Assembly: GCF_016919065.1 (NCBI RefSeq)
Contig: NZ_JAFFQA010000013.1
Location: 56,237-120,236, forward strand
DNA: 64,000 nt
Reading direction: 5' to 3'
Source: Desulfobulbus rhabdoformis
Lineage (GTDB): Bacteria > Desulfobacterota > Desulfobulbia > Desulfobulbales > Desulfobulbaceae
Of the stretch, positions 35,768 through 45,630 are shown piece by piece. A model generated the notes under the pieces. The model was not told where the DNA came from and made no database searches. It saw only the letters and a program-made list of their open reading frames with translations. The position numbers and the translations under genes were made by a program. Position 1 is the stretch's first letter. Every line of letters begins with the position of its first letter.

Positions 35768-38443
35768 TTGACTGAGCCGACTCCCTTTTCAACGGATTGC
35801 TCTTCTGGCAGCTTTTCGAAGGTGACGTCATTACTGCGATTTTTGGGTACCCCTCCTTCACTTCAACCCCGTTCTGTACAGCGCAGGCTTGTTGTTATCG
35901 CCCTTGCTACTTTTGGGGCCGTTCTCACCATCACCTATGGGGGGGATCAGCTCAATATTTTTTTTAACCGCGTTCAGCAAAAATCCATCTCCACCAAGCT
36001 GTCCTATGAGCTGAATACTTTTATTATTGATCGGTTTAAGCACGCCGTCCATAGCCTTACCGAATATGGCGAGGTCATTGACGCCTGTGGGACCACTACC
36101 AAGCCTGATAACTCGCAACTGCAGCGTGTACTCAATACGGCGCAGGGAGCGCTTGACGTTGCCTATATTTACATCATGAACACTGACGGTCTGGTTATCG
36201 GGTGTTCAACAGGGACCAGGGGGAGTAGTTTAACTGGGGAGCAATACCGCTTTCGTCCCTATTTTACCCAAGCACTTGCCGGAGATGCCTGTTTTTATCC
36301 TGCAGTCGGAGTGACAACCAATAAAAAGGGGTTTTACTTCAGCGCTCCTGTATATGGTGGTGGGCGGGAACAGCCGATAGGAGTCCTCGTCGTAAAGACC
36401 AGAAGCGAATTTATCGATACCTTTTTTACCGGCCCCAAGGACAGCGTAGAAGCCTTGCTGGTTTCTCAAGAGGGGGCTATTTTCGCCTCAACCCTGCATG
36501 AGTGGAACTTTAAACGAAGCTGGCCCATAGACCAGCAACAATACCAGGCTTTACTTCATTCACGTCAGTTTGGTGATAACGCGCTTGACCCTCTCCCTGT
36601 ATCTTTACGAAGCAATCTTATATTCTATAACAATATTCGGTACTGCGTCTACTCCCATCCCCTGACGTCAGATGGATGGACCATTACCACGCTTATGCCC
36701 GTACCCTTTCCCTGGGCAGTTATCCTGCTGTTTAATTCTGCGGCTCTTTCCATAGGTGTGCTTTGCGGACTTTTAGTGATTCATGCACACAACGAGGAAG
36801 AACTCACCGATCAGGTTCGTGCTGGTCAACATGCCAGCTGGCAGGCTGAAAGGCTTCGCCGAAATTCGATGCTTGAGTTGGAATCTATTTTCAGCGCCAG
36901 CCTTGTTGGAATTGTTCTGGTGCGAGACGGTGGGATTGTTAACGTCAATAATCGCATGACCGAGATATTTGGTTTTAGTCGTAAAGAAATTCTGGAAAAC
37001 GATATTCGCCAGTTTTTTGCCAGCCGGGGATCTTTTCGTCAGTTTGTCACCTTGCATCTCCCTCGTCTTACTCAGGGAACGGTCGAACAGGTGGAATACA
37101 CCTTACGGAAAAAAGATGGATCGCTTATTCCATGCACTTTAAGTGGAAAAGCTATTAATTCCGATGACCTCAGTCATGGGACTGTTTGGGTTATTGAGGA
37201 TATTTCCCGAAGAAAATCTGTGGAACAGGAGCTGAAGCGGGCAAGAGAGGCAGCAGAGGCGGCAAATATTGCCAAGGGGGAATTTTTGGCTAATATGAGT
37301 CATGAAATCAGAACGCCCATGAATGGGATTATCGGGCTTTCAAATATTTTGCTCCGCGAACCCCTGGGCCATCAACAACGAGAGCAGCTGTCATTGATAA
37401 ATCGCTCTGCCCTTCGTTTGATGACTATTATTAATGATATTCTTGATTTTTCCAAGCTTGAAGCCGGACGCTATGACCTGGAAGTGCAACCGCTCTCGCT
37501 TAAACATCTTTTGCAGGAAGTGCTTGGCCCTTTGGAAGTTACGGCTCGCCGCAAAAATATCATCTTGGAGTCTCAGATTGCCCCTGAAGTTCCTTGTAGT
37601 GTATTTGCTGATCAGACCAAATTGATGCAGGTGCTGACTAACCTTGTTGATAACAGTCTAAAATTCACCAAACACGGTAAAGTAGGTGTGTACGTCCGTA
37701 CTTGCACCGTAAGCGTAGAGGGAAAGGAGGGGGTCCTTTTTGAAGTGGCCGATACCGGACTGGGGATTGCCCCTGAGTATCAGGAGAAGGTATTTGAATC
37801 TTTTACCCAAGCCGATACTTCCCATTCTAGAAATTTTGGCGGTACAGGCCTCGGATTGTCGATTACCAAAGGGTTGGTTGAACTCATGGAGGGAACAATC
37901 TGGTTTGAAAGTCAACTCAATAAGGGGACGCGGTTTTTCTTTTGCGTTCCTTTACAAAGAGACACCCGGCTGGTGCCAGATGGACCTACGCCTCTTGAGT
38001 CATTTTCTGGGCCTTTAGAGTACTCTGCCCATGGAGAGGGGCAGCGCATTTTGGTGGCCGAGGACGAGTACATCAACAAAATCCTTATTCGTACATTGCT
38101 TCAACAAGCAGGATACCATGTTACGGTGGTGACAAATGGAAAAGAAGCTGTCGAGGCCTGGCGCGGAGGCATTTTTGATTGTATCCTGATGGATATTCAG
38201 ATGCCTGAAATGGATGGATACGAGGCGGTAGATCGAATCCGTCAGTCGGAGCCGCCAGGGGAGCATATTCCTATCATTGCCATGACAGCCCATGCGCTGC
38301 GCAGTAATCGAAAAAAATGTCTTGATGCCGGAATGGATGAATATGTATCCAAACCCATAGACGGGCAGGCCGTCCTCAATTTACTTCGTGATTATCTGCA
38401 AAAAACAGAAAAGAGCTCAGACTCCTTAAATACACAAACATAG
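35768..38443 (+). CDS. Hybrid sensor histidine kinase (Cache-PAS-HisKA-HATPase-REC)
   Basis: An 891-residue hybrid kinase. Residues about 42-62 and 318-340 are membrane helices that bracket a periplasmic double-Cache sensor (YIYIMNTDGLVIGCS, RFRPYFTQALAGD, GFYFSAPVYGG). A PAS domain follows (about 368-475), then the HisKA box NMSHEIRTPMNG with His512, the ATPase domain (DTGLGIAPEYQEKVFESF, GGTGLGLSI) and a receiver with Asp809 (ILMDIQMPEMDG). The only plausible start is TTG at 35768, with GAGG 5 bases upstream. A small extracellular ligand is likely sensed. No partner regulator lies next to it. Confidence 0.92.
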   Translation: MTEPTPFSTDCSSGSFSKVTSLLRFLGTPPSLQPRSVQRRLVVIALATFGAVLTITYGGDQLNIFFNRVQQKSISTKLSYELNTFIIDRFKHAVHSLTEYGEVIDACGTTTKPDNSQLQRVLNTAQGALDVAYIYIMNTDGLVIGCSTGTRGSSLTGEQYRFRPYFTQALAGDACFYPAVGVTTNKKGFYFSAPVYGGGREQPIGVLVVKTRSEFIDTFFTGPKDSVEALLVSQEGAIFASTLHEWNFKRSWPIDQQQYQALLHSRQFGDNALDPLPVSLRSNLIFYNNIRYCVYSHPLTSDGWTITTLMPVPFPWAVILLFNSAALSIGVLCGLLVIHAHNEEELTDQVRAGQHASWQAERLRRNSMLELESIFSASLVGIVLVRDGGIVNVNNRMTEIFGFSRKEILENDIRQFFASRGSFRQFVTLHLPRLTQGTVEQVEYTLRKKDGSLIPCTLSGKAINSDDLSHGTVWVIEDISRRKSVEQELKRAREAAEAANIAKGEFLANMSHEIRTPMNGIIGLSNILLREPLGHQQREQLSLINRSALRLMTIINDILDFSKLEAGRYDLEVQPLSLKHLLQEVLGPLEVTARRKNIILESQIAPEVPCSVFADQTKLMQVLTNLVDNSLKFTKHGKVGVYVRTCTVSVEGKEGVLFEVADTGLGIAPEYQEKVFESFTQADTSHSRNFGGTGLGLSITKGLVELMEGTIWFESQLNKGTRFFFCVPLQRDTRLVPDGPTPLESFSGPLEYSAHGEGQRILVAEDEYINKILIRTLLQQAGYHVTVVTNGKEAVEAWRGGIFDCILMDIQMPEMDGYEAVDRIRQSEPPGEHIPIIAMTAHALRSNRKKCLDAGMDEYVSKPIDGQAVLNLLRDYLQKTEKSSDSLNTQT

Positions 38444-38446
38444 CGT

Positions 38447-40123
38447 ATGCTCAATAGAATCATTTTACTTGTCCTGTGTTGTGGAGTTTTTCTTTCAGTG
38501 TGTTATCGCCTCGTCGATCATCACCAGAGTGATATTACTCTTATTGATCTCCTTCCTCAAGAAACTGCGTTGGTCATAGAGAGTAAAAGTATTGTCACAG
38601 CGTACAATCAGCTTCAGCAGGGGCTGCTTGGCAAGGTGTTGTCGAGGGCAGACTTTCCTTCCATTCTGCACCGTTTTCCTCTGACAGATAAACAGCAAGA
38701 GCAGATATTGGCAAAATGCAACGCATTCTTGGAGCTCAAGACCAAGGAAAATGTATTGACCAATCTGCCCCCCGATTCTCTTATTGCACTCATTCCCCAA
38801 AGAACATCAGAGCAGATTACTTTTGAGCAAATTGGCAATCGACTCGTCTTTATAGGGCGTCTGTCACCAAAGGATACCCCAGAAGGTTTTTTTGCCCGTG
38901 GTTTTGGCCCTATTCTTCGAGAAGATCATGGAGAATTTCAAGGGGTGATCCTCACTCGTCTGCATTTTGAAAAGGGTGCCTCTCTTTCTTATTTCACCCA
39001 TGCCGGAGTGCTGGCCTGGGCATTTGAAGAGTCGGTACTCCACCCCTGCATTTATCAGCTCCTGCAGGATCTCATACCCATCCGCGCAGGTGTAACCAAA
39101 CACAGTGGGTATTTGCAGTTAAAGAAACTTGCTGCACGTAAGACCCAGATTTTTATATATATGCGTTTACATAAGCTTCGTAGCCTCTTTCCCTGTTTAA
39201 GAGAAATGAGTTCGCCTGCGGCTTTCCCCTGTGCTCATGAAATTGCCCTGTATGGAAACCAGGCAAAAAAGGGGATGCGTTATTCCCTGGTTGCGCTTGC
39301 AGACCAAACCGATATTGCTGCTTTTAAACGTCAACACCATCTCGACGATGCAGTGACCAATGCGCCCATTGGTCGGCTTTCCGAAAACACCTCCTTCGCC
39401 CTCTGGACCAATTGGTTCAAACCTCAAAAATTTTGGTCACATCTCAGGCAGATTAACTTTGCCCCCATTCAGGTCTTTCTAAAATGGTGGGCCAAAGATT
39501 TACAAAAGGTAGGTGGGGTCACGGTACCGGAGTTTCTTGCCCTTATAGGGAACGACGTTTCCCTGGACATTGAGCAAATGGAATCCAGGGGACAATACCC
39601 AAGATCCCTGGTTTCCATATCTTTGGCCATCAAAGACGCGCAGCAGGTTGGCCGTGTCCTTGACCAGTTGACACAAACCCTCCACAGGGAGAATGTGCTT
39701 GCTCAGGGCGTCAAGATCGTTCAGTTTCTCATGGCCGATGGATTGCTGAAACCTGCCTATGGGGTGGGGAAACATCGTCTTTTTCTTGCTGACAGTGCAG
39801 AGTTGATCAAGAGGATGTACAACAAAATTTCTCAGGCTGGACAGCATGGCCGGCCCAGTCCTGGCTTTTATGGACAGCGAAGCAACTTTTTTCTTTTTCT
39901 CCGAACAGGAGATATGGTTGAGTGGGTATTCCCGGTCGTTGAGACGATACGCCACGACTTTGGCCAGCATTACGGCAACAGCTTTGATGATTGGTTTATT
40001 TTTCACCCCCTTGTACAGTCGATTTTGCTGGATCTTACAGATATCGAAACGACTCGAATACGTGGCTTTATCGGCGATAAAGAACTCTTTTTTGAGCTGG
40101 GCTACACCCTAAAAAAACAATAG
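38447..40123 (+). CDS. Envelope-anchored protein of unknown function (DUF3352-like)
   Basis: A 558-residue protein that starts 3 bases after the hybrid kinase stop, so the two are probably translated together. One N-terminal hydrophobic segment (LLVLCCGVFLSVC) acts as a signal anchor; the rest is soluble. The opening LLPQETALVIESKSIVTAYNQL and the repeated pattern of short helices and strands resemble the DUF3352 group of bacterial envelope proteins. This is a weak resemblance. No catalytic motif is visible. Coupling with a Cache-type sensor suggests a role related to what the kinase senses. Confidence 0.65.
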   Translation: MLNRIILLVLCCGVFLSVCYRLVDHHQSDITLIDLLPQETALVIESKSIVTAYNQLQQGLLGKVLSRADFPSILHRFPLTDKQQEQILAKCNAFLELKTKENVLTNLPPDSLIALIPQRTSEQITFEQIGNRLVFIGRLSPKDTPEGFFARGFGPILREDHGEFQGVILTRLHFEKGASLSYFTHAGVLAWAFEESVLHPCIYQLLQDLIPIRAGVTKHSGYLQLKKLAARKTQIFIYMRLHKLRSLFPCLREMSSPAAFPCAHEIALYGNQAKKGMRYSLVALADQTDIAAFKRQHHLDDAVTNAPIGRLSENTSFALWTNWFKPQKFWSHLRQINFAPIQVFLKWWAKDLQKVGGVTVPEFLALIGNDVSLDIEQMESRGQYPRSLVSISLAIKDAQQVGRVLDQLTQTLHRENVLAQGVKIVQFLMADGLLKPAYGVGKHRLFLADSAELIKRMYNKISQAGQHGRPSPGFYGQRSNFFLFLRTGDMVEWVFPVVETIRHDFGQHYGNSFDDWFIFHPLVQSILLDLTDIETTRIRGFIGDKELFFELGYTLKKQ

Positions 40124-40226
40124 AAGGCAAACGCGGGTGCTAGCCACCAGCGCAACGACTGGCCAAAGTTGTCTTGAAAAAGATACCGAGTATGCATTTT
40201 TTTGATAAGCCTAGAGGAACGGAAGT

Positions 40227-40604
40227 ATGGAACAGATGGTTGCAGAACTGAAGAAAATTTTACCTTTCAAATCGACCACGGTTGAGGGCGACACTGTCGT
40301 TATTGCGTCAAAAAATCCAGAAATGTTGGTCTATGGACGTGTCGGGTCCATAGAGCGCGACACAACCCGAAAAGATGAGTGGTGGCACGTCACCCTGCAT
40401 CTGCTCTCGATCCCCATGCAGACTGTCGTTTGGACCCTGCGAACTCCTCAATTTTCAGGCGAAATTTTTACGATGGGTGGTGAGGGCCGTTTTATCCAGG
40501 CCGTGTCTTTTGATGAAGATGCAAACAAAGCCAAGACACCAGGGCCGCCTCAATCAAAGAAAGAATCAAAGCCACATCCCTCTGGGCTGCGTATCGTTAA
40601 ATGA
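40227..40604 (+). CDS. Small protein encoded upstream of ptsH, unknown
   Basis: A 125-residue soluble protein with GGAACGGAAG before the ATG. Residues 1-95 are predicted to form mixed helix and strand (VVIASKNPEMLVYGRVGSIERD, EWWHVTLHLLSIPMQTVVWTLR). The tail is rich in Lys and Pro and probably disordered. I do not recognise the family. Its stop overlaps the ptsH start by 4 bases, so it is the first gene of a unit with HPr and enzyme I. A regulatory link to the phosphotransferase proteins is possible but not shown. Confidence 0.7.
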   Translation: MEQMVAELKKILPFKSTTVEGDTVVIASKNPEMLVYGRVGSIERDTTRKDEWWHVTLHLLSIPMQTVVWTLRTPQFSGEIFTMGGEGRFIQAVSFDEDANKAKTPGPPQSKKESKPHPSGLRIVK

Positions 40605-40873
40605 AACAACTCGGCGGTTGGATAACAGTTGGCAATGAGCGTGGTGTTCATAGCCGCATTGCCACCGGCCTTGCCGAAATTGCAGCAAAGTATCAGGTGC
40701 GACTGCACCTGAGCCTGAAAGAAGAGACCGCTGACTGTTCCATGATCCTGGATGTGCTTGCCCTCGGCTGTGTTCAGGGCGATCAGCTCCAGGTTATGGT
40801 TGAGGGTGATGCAGCCCGCCGGGCTCTAGAAAGCGTAGAGGCACTGTTAACGGCCAAGGAAGATCCTAAATGA
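40601..40873 (+). CDS. ptsH: HPr-family phosphocarrier protein
   Basis: A 90-residue HPr-like protein. HPr passes phosphate from enzyme I to PTS partners through a histidine. That histidine is His17 in RGVHSRIAT, in place of the usual GLHARPA; Arg19 is kept one position later than usual. A serine (Ser47) occupies the regulatory site region in DCSMILDVLALGC. The start overlaps the previous gene and the stop overlaps ptsI, both in ATGA form. The divergent active site suggests a regulatory rather than a high-flux sugar role. Confidence 0.85.
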   Translation: MKQLGGWITVGNERGVHSRIATGLAEIAAKYQVRLHLSLKEETADCSMILDVLALGCVQGDQLQVMVEGDAARRALESVEALLTAKEDPK

Positions 40874-42675
40874 CACAGAAACGGATGCACGCCAAAATGC
40901 CGGAAAAAATTCCACGGAAGCTGCGCGGAACAGGAGTTTCTCCAGGACTGGTCATTGCTCGTGTCGTTGTTCTTAAACGGCAAAACTGGCAGGCAGGCTG
41001 GTATCAGTTGCCTCCTGGACATATAGACGGTGAGGTGCATCGATTTAAACTGGCCATTGTGGGGGCAGAGGCAGAGCTGCATCAGTTACGGGAGAAAATG
41101 GCCGGTGATCTCACCGAGGCTCTCTCGATTATCGATTCCCACCTGCTGATGCTCAAAGATCCTATGATTGTGCAGCGGACCGAGGCGATAATCCGTGAGC
41201 ACAACGTCAATGCCGAGTGGGCCCTTGGACAGGCGCTTACTGAAATCAAGGCCCGCTTTGACAAAATACAGGATAGCTACATTAGAGAACGGTATGTGGA
41301 TATCAAACATGTGGCCGAGCGTGTTTTTGATTTTATGACTGGGCAACAGAGCTCAGAGCAGCCCGAAAATCAAGAGCCCAGCATTTTGGTGGCTAATGAT
41401 TTTTCTCCGGAAGATACCCTGCGGATGCAGTCCGGCAATGTCTGTGGATTTCTCACCGAAAAAGGCGGCCTGACCTCGCATACCGCTATTATCGCCCGCT
41501 CTCTGCATATCCCTGCTGTGGTGGGCCTGGAACAGATAACCTCCATTGTGCGCGATGGGGATAGGGTCATTCTCGATGGCGCCTCCGGCCAGGTTATTAT
41601 TGGGCCCACAGCCGAGGAAATTGAGGACCTCCAGGAAAATATTCAAAGGAAGCATGCCTTTAACGATGCGCTCGATGAGTATATTCCCTTAAGTGCTATA
41701 AGTCTTGATGGTGTCCCCCTGCGTTTGAGTGCCAACATTGAGATGTGCGAGGAACTCGATGCAGTACAGAAGTATCGTTCTGAAGGGATTGGGCTTTTTC
41801 GTAGTGAATTCGGATATTTTTCCAAGGCTTCTCTCCCCTCTGAAGAGATGCTCTTTTCCACCTATAAAAAGTTATTGGAAACCATGCATCCTTTTCCGGT
41901 GACGGTTCGGACCTTGGATGTCGGGGGCGATAAGGTGCTCAATGGTTGTCCTGGTACTACCGCCTGGCTTGACCGGGAACGTAACCCGGCATTGGGCCTT
42001 CGCTCCATTCGGTTTTCGCTTTTTGAGCAGGATCTCTTTCGAGCACAGCTCAGAGCCCTGCTGCGGGCATCGGTCCATGGGCATCTGCGGATTCTGTTGC
42101 CCCTTGTTTCAGCACTGTCTGAACTGCGGGAGGCCAAGGAGCTGATAGGCGAGGTCATGGACGAACTGCGCTCCAAGGGAATCGGGTATGCGGAAAATGT
42201 TGAGATCGGCATGATGGTGGAGGTGCCAAGTGCTGTGGTCATGGCTGATCTCTTTGCGCGGGAAGTTGATTTTTTTGCTATCGGTACCAATGATCTGATT
42301 CAGTATTCCCTGGCCATCGATAGGGGCAATCAGTATGTGGCCCATCTCTATGAGCCCTTCCATCCGGCCGTCTTGCGCATGATTTATCAAACAGTGCAGG
42401 CGGCGATCAATGGCAATATTCCCGTCTCGCTGTGTGGAGAGATGGCAGGGGATCCTCTCTGTGCCCCTATACTCATTGGTTTTGGTGTCGACGAGCTTTC
42501 CATGCGTCCGTCGCTAATCCCTCTGGTCAAGCGGTTGTTGCGCCATTCCAGTTATGAGGATCTGCGTCAGCTCAGTGGCCAGGTTCTGCGCTGTGAGGAC
42601 AGCGAGGATATACGGGCCGTTTTACTCCGCACCTACGACCAGTTTTACCCACGGGAGTTTCTTGATTATGAATGA
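40870..42675 (+). CDS. ptsI: Phosphoenolpyruvate-protein phosphotransferase (enzyme I)
   Basis: A 601-residue enzyme I that takes phosphate from phosphoenolpyruvate and gives it to HPr. The phosphorylated His204 lies in GGLTSHTAIIAR. The catalytic barrel has EGIGLFRSEFGYF, LDVGGDK, NPALGLRSIRF, FAIGTNDLIQYSLAIDR and SLCGEMAGD. The extra N-terminal 17 residues are basic. Length is normal. No sugar permease (EII) gene is present in the window, so the pair may serve regulation or a mannose-type EIIA encoded elsewhere. Confidence 0.95.
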   Translation: MTQKRMHAKMPEKIPRKLRGTGVSPGLVIARVVVLKRQNWQAGWYQLPPGHIDGEVHRFKLAIVGAEAELHQLREKMAGDLTEALSIIDSHLLMLKDPMIVQRTEAIIREHNVNAEWALGQALTEIKARFDKIQDSYIRERYVDIKHVAERVFDFMTGQQSSEQPENQEPSILVANDFSPEDTLRMQSGNVCGFLTEKGGLTSHTAIIARSLHIPAVVGLEQITSIVRDGDRVILDGASGQVIIGPTAEEIEDLQENIQRKHAFNDALDEYIPLSAISLDGVPLRLSANIEMCEELDAVQKYRSEGIGLFRSEFGYFSKASLPSEEMLFSTYKKLLETMHPFPVTVRTLDVGGDKVLNGCPGTTAWLDRERNPALGLRSIRFSLFEQDLFRAQLRALLRASVHGHLRILLPLVSALSELREAKELIGEVMDELRSKGIGYAENVEIGMMVEVPSAVVMADLFAREVDFFAIGTNDLIQYSLAIDRGNQYVAHLYEPFHPAVLRMIYQTVQAAINGNIPVSLCGEMAGDPLCAPILIGFGVDELSMRPSLIPLVKRLLRHSSYEDLRQLSGQVLRCEDSEDIRAVLLRTYDQFYPREFLDYE

Positions 42676-43693
42676 GCGGGAGATAATCGAGCATATTGCA
42701 TCCCTTGGCCGTCTGGAGTCAAACAGTGATCTGGTCAAGGGCATAGGCGATGACTGTGCCGTCGTCAGACGCGATGACCAGCGTGCCTGGCTTCTGACCC
42801 TGGATACCCTGATCGAATCGGTTCATTTTGACTGCAGTTTTCACCCTGCCTATAAGCTTGGACGGAAAGTTGTTTCGGTGAATGTCAGCGATATAGGGGC
42901 CATGGGGGGCACCCCTCTTTTCGCCCTTTTGTCAGTAGGCATGCCGCCAGACTTTGATCAGGAGTGGTTTTGTCAGTTCTCTTCAGGAATTACTGATGCC
43001 TGTTATGAATACGGGGTTCTTTTGATTGGCGGCGATACGGTGAAAAGCCCCCAGGGACTCAATTTTTCCCTGACTCTTATTGGTGAGGCCCGCCTTGATG
43101 AGGTTATCTACCGTAGTACTGCCCAGCTTGGCGATACGGTCTGGGTGAGTGGGCCACTTGGCTGGGCAGCTGCCGGGCTGGAGCTCTTGCAGCAGGGTAA
43201 AGGCGAATTGGGAGGTGAGTTGGAACCCCTCTTTGAAAAACACCGCAATCCCAGGGCGAGAGTCAGTTTTGGCGCCAGTTTAGGGCGCAGTGGCCTGATC
43301 CACGCGATGATGGATCTCTCTGATGGTCTGGCCACGGACCTTGCCCATCTATGTAAGGCTTCGGGGGTTGGTGCGGTCTTTGATGCAGAGCTGTTACCCG
43401 GAAAATCTTTACTTTGTCAGGCAACTCAACATATCAAAAAAGACCCGGTGGATTGGGCTATACGCGGTGGAGAGGACTTTGAACTGCTCTTTACCGCCTC
43501 CTCGGAAAGTGAGTCTCAACTGCTCGCAATGGCGCAAGAGTTTGATCTCAGGGCCACGCCAGTTGGTCGCATCACCCAGGATCTGGGCGTTCGTATGCGG
43601 CGCAGAGCTGCAAACGGTCGTCTTGTAGAGGAACCTGTTTCCTACACAGGATTTGATCATTTTCAAGAACCGGGCAAAAGGGATGGAAAGTAA
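42668..43693 (+). CDS. thiL: Thiamine-monophosphate kinase
   Basis: A 341-residue ThiL that phosphorylates thiamine monophosphate to the active cofactor thiamine diphosphate. It starts at the ATG at 42668, overlapping the end of ptsI by 8 bases; a longer frame upstream lies within ptsI and is rejected. Features include VKGIGDDCAVVR, VNVSDIGAMGGTP, LLIGGDTVKSPQG and DLSDGLATDLAHL, all of the PurM-like ATP-binding fold. The length is close to the usual 320-330. The link to the PTS genes is likely only transcriptional. Confidence 0.94.
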   Translation: MNEREIIEHIASLGRLESNSDLVKGIGDDCAVVRRDDQRAWLLTLDTLIESVHFDCSFHPAYKLGRKVVSVNVSDIGAMGGTPLFALLSVGMPPDFDQEWFCQFSSGITDACYEYGVLLIGGDTVKSPQGLNFSLTLIGEARLDEVIYRSTAQLGDTVWVSGPLGWAAAGLELLQQGKGELGGELEPLFEKHRNPRARVSFGASLGRSGLIHAMMDLSDGLATDLAHLCKASGVGAVFDAELLPGKSLLCQATQHIKKDPVDWAIRGGEDFELLFTASSESESQLLAMAQEFDLRATPVGRITQDLGVRMRRRAANGRLVEEPVSYTGFDHFQEPGKRDGK

Positions 43694-43753
43694 GTATTTT
43701 CACTGGGGGCAGGTGATTACTAATCCATTGACTTTCCCTGGAGAATTGATGCA

Positions 43754-45172
43754 ATGAGTGCTCCTGGCACTGTGTTGATAGTCGATGATGAACGTGATAT
43801 GCGTAATCTTCTGGCCAAAGTTCTGGCCAAGAAGGCGAACTGCGAGGTCATGACCTGTAACTCGGCGGAGGAAGCTCTGGAGCAAGTGCAGCTTGAACCT
43901 CCAGATGCGGTGCTCACAGATATAAAAATGCCGGGAATGGATGGCTTAAGTTTTCTTCAACACCTGCAATCCATTGATCCCTCACTGACCACCATTGTCA
44001 TGACCGGCTACGGCACCATTGAGATGGCTGTACAGGCACTGAAGGAAGGGGCCTATGATTTTGTCGAGAAGCCTTTTGATAATGAGCGAATTTTGCGTAC
44101 CGTGCGACGGGCGCTTGAGCGGACGAAACTGCTGCGGGAAAATGTTCAGTTGCAGCATCAGTTATGTGACCAGGGCGTACGCCATGGCTTTGTCGGTCGT
44201 TCCAATCGACTGACCCGGACTCTGGAACTGCTGCACCGCGTCGCCCAGTCCAATGTGACCGTGTTGATACGGGGGGAGTCTGGTACGGGCAAGGAACTGG
44301 CCGCGAAGGCCCTGCACGCCATGTCGCCCCGTGGAAAACGCGACATGATTACGGTTAACTGTCCTGCGCTTCCCGAACACATCCTGGAGAGCGAACTCTT
44401 TGGTTACCGCAAAGGGGCTTTTACTGGGGCGGATCGCGACAAGAAAGGTCTTTTTGTGGAGGCGGATGGTTCGACCTTGCTGTTAGACGAGGTGGCTGAT
44501 ATTCCTGTCAGCGTACAGACAAAACTGCTGCGGGTACTGCAGGAAAAAGAGGTCCAGCCGCTGGGGCAAAATAAAACCTTTGGCGTCAATGTCCGGGTCA
44601 TCGCCTCGACGAATCAAGATCTGGAGGCTAAGATTCGTCAGGGGCAATTTCGAGAGGATCTCTTTTACCGTCTCAATGTGATGACTGTGACCATGCCGAG
44701 TTTGTCGACTATGGTCAGCGATATTCCCCTGTTGTCTCAGCATTTCCTCGATCGTTTTTGCGAGGAGCATGACCGAGGGGAGCTCGAATTCAGTGAAAAG
44801 GCTCTGCAGGAACTGGTTCGACATCACTGGCAAGGCAATGTGCGCCAGCTGCAAAATGTGATCAGCCGCGCAGTACTTTTGAGTCCCGGGCCATTTATTG
44901 AGGTTGATGATTTATGGGAAGAGGAGGGAGGGGATCTCTCCATGGACGAATCGGTTCCGTGTCCTTTTGCCGAACAGGAACTCTTTGAACTCCCCTATAA
45001 AAAGGCGAAAAACCGTCTCGTCGAGGAGTTCAGCAGTCGCTACCTGAGTGAGGCCCTGGAAGCTGCTGCGGGCAATGTGACTGTTGCTGCACGTCGATGC
45101 GGCATGGAACGCCAGGCCTTTCAACGTTTATTACGGAAGTTTCACATCGACGCTGGGAGTTTTCGCGGATGA
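43754..45172 (+). CDS. Sigma-54-dependent response regulator, NtrC family
   Basis: A 472-residue regulator: receiver (about 1-120, phospho-acceptor Asp56 in LTDIKMPGMDG), AAA+ domain with Walker A GESGTGKE, the sigma-54 loop KGAFTGADRD and Walker B LLLDEVAD, then a Fis-type helix-turn-helix at the end (AAGNVTVAARRCGMERQAF). The GAFTGA loop is intact, so it should act with sigma-54. The ATG has GGAG 11 bases upstream. It is followed by overlapping genes for a cysteine-rich protein and, further on, a membrane kinase at 46104, its probable partner. Confidence 0.93.
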   Translation: MSAPGTVLIVDDERDMRNLLAKVLAKKANCEVMTCNSAEEALEQVQLEPPDAVLTDIKMPGMDGLSFLQHLQSIDPSLTTIVMTGYGTIEMAVQALKEGAYDFVEKPFDNERILRTVRRALERTKLLRENVQLQHQLCDQGVRHGFVGRSNRLTRTLELLHRVAQSNVTVLIRGESGTGKELAAKALHAMSPRGKRDMITVNCPALPEHILESELFGYRKGAFTGADRDKKGLFVEADGSTLLLDEVADIPVSVQTKLLRVLQEKEVQPLGQNKTFGVNVRVIASTNQDLEAKIRQGQFREDLFYRLNVMTVTMPSLSTMVSDIPLLSQHFLDRFCEEHDRGELEFSEKALQELVRHHWQGNVRQLQNVISRAVLLSPGPFIEVDDLWEEEGGDLSMDESVPCPFAEQELFELPYKKAKNRLVEEFSSRYLSEALEAAAGNVTVAARRCGMERQAFQRLLRKFHIDAGSFRG

Positions 45173-45573
45173 GCAAGAAGAGGAATCCCTATGTGTTATC
45201 TGGAAACAAATCCTTCTGCAACTTCTGTCCTGGGTACTGCTGCTACCGATTACCAGGCTCATCGTTGCTCCTGACCAACGATGATATCAACCGTATCGCA
45301 CGCTATTTGCAGGTCAGTGACGGGGAGGTCCGAGGAAAATACATTGAACATAGAAATACCTTCCGCACCAGAGAAGACGGATCCTGTATTTTTCTTGCTC
45401 AGGGAAAAATGTGCAAACGATGTTTGATCCATGAGGCGAGACCCAAGCAATGTAGGGAATTTCCCTATGATAGGCCCTGCCCGTATCTGGAAAATGAGGG
45501 ATTGATGGAAATTATTCAACCCCGCATTGAAGAGAGCTTATGGGCACCGGTGGCCCAGGTATCATCGTATTAG
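45169..45573 (+). CDS. YkgJ-family cysteine cluster protein
   Basis: A 134-residue protein of the YkgJ (CxxCxxCC) group. Cysteines are in CNFCPGYCCYR near the start, GKMCKRC in the middle and PKQCREFPYDRPCPY near the end, the usual set thought to bind zinc or an iron-sulfur centre. The ATG at 45169 overlaps the stop of the regulator gene by 4 bases. A longer frame upstream lies inside that gene and is rejected. The function of the family is not established; a redox or metal-linked step in this signalling operon is possible. Confidence 0.85.
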   Translation: MSKKRNPYVLSGNKSFCNFCPGYCCYRLPGSSLLLTNDDINRIARYLQVSDGEVRGKYIEHRNTFRTREDGSCIFLAQGKMCKRCLIHEARPKQCREFPYDRPCPYLENEGLMEIIQPRIEESLWAPVAQVSSY

Positions 45574-45630
45574 AGAACTGCACGCTCTTGCTCGCTGCAG
45601 GTATACGCCCCAGGCAGAGGTCTGAAGAAG

